Positions 61,477 to 64,000 of a stretch of DNA of 64,000 nucleotides are shown piece after piece. This stretch comes from Christensenella intestinihominis (lineage in GTDB: Bacteria; Bacillota; Clostridia; Christensenellales; Christensenellaceae): contig NZ_MAIQ01000003.1 in the NCBI RefSeq assembly GCF_001678845.1, positions 186,001 to 250,000 of the forward strand, in the 5' to 3' direction. Position 1 is the stretch's first letter; the number at the start of each line of letters is the position of its first letter. The position numbers and the translations under genes were made by a program. The notes beneath the pieces are model-generated. The model was not told where the DNA came from. It saw only the letters and a list, made by a program, of their open reading frames with translations, and did not search any database.

Positions 61477-62147
61477 ACGGTCACCTCCAGGCGGTAGCCA
61501 AGGCCGCGGATCGTGGTGATCTTAAACCCGAACGCTTTTTCGGGAAACCGTTCCCGCAGGCGGCCGATATGCACGTCGAGGGTGCGTTCGTTTCCGTCGA
61601 AATCATAGCCCCATACGTCCTCGATCAGGCGGTCGCGCGGCATCGTTTTGCCGGGATAGGAGCCAAGCAAAGCCAAAAGCTCGAATTCCTTGAGCGGGAT
61701 ATCCAGCATACCGCCGTCTATAATGATCGCGTGGCTTGACGTATCGATTTGCAGCCTGCCCACCTGCAGCGTCTGCGAGCAGGCGATCTGGTAACGCTTA
61801 AGCAGCGCCTTCACGCGCACGACAAGCTCCTCCGTTTCAAAGGGCTTGGTAAGGTAATCGTCCGCGCCGAGTTCAAAGCCTTTTACCTTCTGGGCGGTTT
61901 CGGCTTTCGCCGTAAGCATGAGTATGGGAAAATCATAATACCGCCGTACGGACCGGCAAAATTCGTATCCGTCCATATGGGGCATCATGATATCGAGGAT
62001 GCAAAGGTCGACCTTCTCCCCGCCGAGCATGGCGAGGGCGTCGCGTCCGTCGCAGGCCTCAAGCACATCGAAGCCTTCATTTTTGATTACCGTGCTGACG
62101 AGCTCGCGGATATACGCGTCGTCGTCAACGATCAAAATTTTGTTCAT
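61473..62147 (-). CDS. Response regulator, OmpR family
   Basis: 224 aa. Receiver with the acidic pocket DDD at 8-10, phospho-acceptor Asp52 (CILDIMMPHMDG), Thr-Ala and Lys in MLTAKA and DDYLTKPFE. The C-terminal winged helix (PLKEFELLALLGSYPGKTMPRDRLIEDVWG ... TLDVHIGRLRERF) is OmpR/PhoB type. It controls unknown genes with the overlapping kinase. It is divergent from galK across a 257-bp region. Confidence 0.95.
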   Translation of the reverse strand: MNKILIVDDDAYIRELVSTVIKNEGFDVLEACDGRDALAMLGGEKVDLCILDIMMPHMDGYEFCRSVRRYYDFPILMLTAKAETAQKVKGFELGADDYLTKPFETEELVVRVKALLKRYQIACSQTLQVGRLQIDTSSHAIIIDGGMLDIPLKEFELLALLGSYPGKTMPRDRLIEDVWGYDFDGNERTLDVHIGRLRERFPEKAFGFKITTIRGLGYRLEVTV

Positions 62148-62317
62148 CAGCCGTTTCCCCTGTTTTTTGATGCCTATAGTATACCATCAATGTAAACGGG
62201 ATATAAATAAAACCGCGTCAAGCGCCGCCGCCTTTTCGGTTTTCGGCGGGCGCAGAATAAAAAATTACCCGGTTTATGCCGCGCGGGACGTATAAAGGCT
62301 GTACAAGCGGGCATAAA

Positions 62318-62334
62318 GTAATATAAAATATTAC
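62318..62334 (+). promoter_or_regulatory. Palindrome near the galK promoter region
   Basis: GTAATAT-AAA-ATATTAC, perfect 7-bp arms, containing a TATAAA-like -10. It is about 70 bp before galK. A possible operator. No gene is seen in the rest of the 257-bp divergent region. Confidence 0.4.
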
Positions 62335-62404
62335 GGGACGGCAAATAATTCATATGGCGGCGGGAGCTTCAATTGGCCGCGCCGGATAACAAAGGTGGAG
62401 CGGG

Positions 62405-63676
62405 ATGAAAGAGACAGGTCGGCTGATAAGGGAACTCGAAAGCGGGGAGCATGACAAAAGGCTCCGGGAGCTGTATGCGGATGCGGAAAAGGCCCGGCGG
62501 CGGTATTGCCGGGCGGCCGGGGAGTATGAACGGCTTTTCGGCGGGGGAGAAGCGGAGCTGTACAGCGCGCCGGGCAGGACCGAGGTGAGCGGAAACCACA
62601 CGGACCACCAGCAGGGCATGGTGCTTGCGGCGGCGGTCAACCTGGACGCGCTCGCTGTCGCGGGATATAACGAAGAAAACAGGATCAGGGTCGTGTCGGA
62701 AGGCTATGGAATGATCGATATCGACGCGCGGGACCTTGGAAAAAAAGACGGGGAGGCGGAAACCTCCGCCGCCATCGTCCGGGGAGTGGCTTTTGGCCTC
62801 CGGGAAAAGGGATACCGGGTCGGCGGCTTTAACGCCTATATTACGAGCGACGTGCTGATCGGCGCGGGACTTTCTTCCTCGGCGGCGTTCGAGGTGCTCG
62901 TGGGGACGGTTATTTCCGGCCTGTTCAACGATATGGAAATAGAGCCGCTTACAATTGCGAAAACGGGCCAATATGCGGAAAATGTTTTTTTTGAAAAGCC
63001 GTGCGGCCTGATGGACCAGACGGCGTGCGCCGTGGGCGGCCTTGTGTTCATCGATTTTGAACAGCCGAAGGCCCCCGTGGTGAAAAAGCTGCCCGTGGAT
63101 TTTAAGGATTTCAATTACAGCCTGTGCATCGCCGACACCAAGGGCTCGCACGACAACCTGACCGCGGACTATGCGGCGCTTCGCTCGGAAATGGAGGACG
63201 TTGCGAAATTTTTTGGGGAAAAAGCGCTGCGGAAGGTGGATGAAGCGCTGTTTTATAAAAGCATCCCGGCGCTGAGGGAACGCCTCGGAGACCGGCCCGT
63301 GCTGCGCGCCATTCATTTTTTCAATGAGGAAAAACGGGTAGAAAGGCAGGCGGAGGCGCTTACGCGGGGGGATTTCAACGCGTTCCTGCAAATGGTCGGG
63401 GAATCGGGCAGCTCGTCGTTCCAGTATTTGCAGAACGTATATACTGCGCGCAACCCGAAAAAGCAGGAGGTTTCCATCGGGCTGGCGGTAAGCGGGAGCA
63501 TCCTCGGCAAAAACGGCGTGGCCCGCGTGCATGGGGGCGGTTTTGCGGGCTCCGTGCTGGCGTTTGTCAAAAACGGGTTTGTGGAACGCTACCGCGCCGC
63601 GATGGACGGCGTGTTCGGGGAAGGGGCGTCCCAGGTGCTCCAGGTGAGGAACGAAGGAGGAATCCGGGTTTTATGA
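62405..63676 (+). CDS. galK: Galactokinase
   Basis: 423 aa GHMP kinase. Galactose-binding signature GRTEVSGNHTDHQQG near residue 60, ATP loop GAGLSSSAAFEVLVG, catalytic Asp in CGLMDQTACAVGG, and C-terminal RVHGGGFAGSVLAF. It phosphorylates galactose at C1 in the Leloir pathway. About 25 residues longer than E. coli GalK, with an N-terminal helical extension as in other Firmicutes. GGTGGAG precedes the ATG. galT follows, its frame touching the galK stop. Confidence 0.94.
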   Translation: MKETGRLIRELESGEHDKRLRELYADAEKARRRYCRAAGEYERLFGGGEAELYSAPGRTEVSGNHTDHQQGMVLAAAVNLDALAVAGYNEENRIRVVSEGYGMIDIDARDLGKKDGEAETSAAIVRGVAFGLREKGYRVGGFNAYITSDVLIGAGLSSSAAFEVLVGTVISGLFNDMEIEPLTIAKTGQYAENVFFEKPCGLMDQTACAVGGLVFIDFEQPKAPVVKKLPVDFKDFNYSLCIADTKGSHDNLTADYAALRSEMEDVAKFFGEKALRKVDEALFYKSIPALRERLGDRPVLRAIHFFNEEKRVERQAEALTRGDFNAFLQMVGESGSSSFQYLQNVYTARNPKKQEVSIGLAVSGSILGKNGVARVHGGGFAGSVLAFVKNGFVERYRAAMDGVFGEGASQVLQVRNEGGIRVL

Positions 63677-63714
63677 GGGCGGCGCCACGCCAACCCGGAT
63701 GGGAAGGAAGCGGA

Positions 63715-64000
63715 ATGGAACAGGAAGAGGGCATGGTTTACAGGCGGGTAGAGGCGCTTGTACAATATGGGGTGCATACCGGGCTGGTTGGACGGGACGA
63801 CGCCGTATACACGCGGAACAGGCTGTATGGCCTGCTTCACCTGGACGGGCCGGAAGGGCCCTGCGCGCCCGCGGAGGAATTCCTCGTGGAGACATTGGAC
63901 GGGCTGTGCGGCTTCGCGTATGAAAAGGGACTGATCGGCGAGGATACGGTTTCGTGCCGCGACCGCTTTGATACGGCGCTGATGGGCGCGCTTACGCCCC
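63715..64000 (+). CDS. galT: UDP-glucose--hexose-1-phosphate uridylyltransferase, class II (5' part)
   Basis: Runs off the window end. Start ATG at 63715 behind AAGGAAG. An in-frame ATG at 63673 overlapping the galK stop (AAGGAGG 13 bp upstream) is possible. The visible 95 residues match the class II GalT N-terminus: VYRRVEALVQYGVHTGLVGRDD, YTRNRLYGLLHL, then EKGLIGEDTVSCRDRFDTALMGALTP. It converts galactose 1-phosphate to UDP-galactose and forms an operon with galK. Confidence 0.9.
   Translation, partial: MEQEEGMVYRRVEALVQYGVHTGLVGRDDAVYTRNRLYGLLHLDGPEGPCAPAEEFLVETLDGLCGFAYEKGLIGEDTVSCRDRFDTALMGALTP

Overview
The window reads as a chromosomal segment of a moderately GC-rich Firmicute, most likely a Clostridia-class anaerobe. 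The evidence is the replication-origin synteny (gyrA, gyrB, remB, recF, dnaN, dnaA, then rpmH, rnpA, yidD, yidC, jag, mnmE, mnmG, rsmG, parA, parB), strong AGGAGG ribosome sites, sigma-A type promoters, TTATCCACA DnaA boxes and two perfect Bacillus-type parS sites. The species cannot be named from sequence alone. Genes left of dnaA run mostly on the minus strand and genes to the right mostly on the plus strand, so most lie co-directional with replication from an origin around 34.0-35.6 kb.

Layout. 0.1-4.8 kb: a ribose-type ABC importer (ATPase, two permeases, lipoprotein receptor). 5.3-9.0 kb: an unknown membrane protein, a DUF302 protein and an unpaired RbsA-type ATPase, divergent from an AraC regulator. 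10-12 kb: a MarR repressor and a MATE pump with GTTGCC/GGCAAC operators. 12.2-23.6 kb: a carbohydrate catabolic locus with a second importer, Gfo/Idh dehydrogenase, LsrF-like aldolase, FGGY kinase, amidohydrolase and a divergent DeoR regulator, followed by a flavoprotein, a PHP phosphatase and an RpiB-like isomerase. 24.4-38.4 kb: the origin core, with a cyanase plus FNT-channel unit inserted between recF and remB. 38.5-43.2 kb: mnmE and mnmG in a repeat-rich neighbourhood with both parS sites. 43.2-49 kb: small accessory genes, rsmG, parA, parB and a DUF2971 gene. 49.4-56.2 kb: a BlaI/M56 receptor pair, an AraC-GyrI regulator and a GntR-ABC operon. 56.5-64 kb: a PcrA-like helicase, nitroreductase, DtxR-type regulator, two-component system, galactokinase and the start of galT.

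Main unexplained signals. (1) A roughly 110-nt element (R1) occurs four times between gyrB and gyrA, mnmE and mnmG, and (twice) mnmG and the next gene. It folds into two stems that are kept by compensatory changes, each with an invariant G-T pair on the same strand. (2) A roughly 200-nt triple-hairpin element (R2) lies once before mnmE and once before mnmG, whose products form one tRNA-modifying complex. (3) The last 22 aligned codons near the end of mnmG are repeated 218 bp downstream, differing only at eight synonymous third positions. (4) In the catabolic locus, the aldolase lacks the expected Schiff-base lysine, the RpiB-like protein lacks both expected active-site histidines, and the ATPase has Ser-Ser in place of Asp-Glu in its second Walker B motif.

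No rRNA, tRNA, CRISPR array or transposase gene was recognised.
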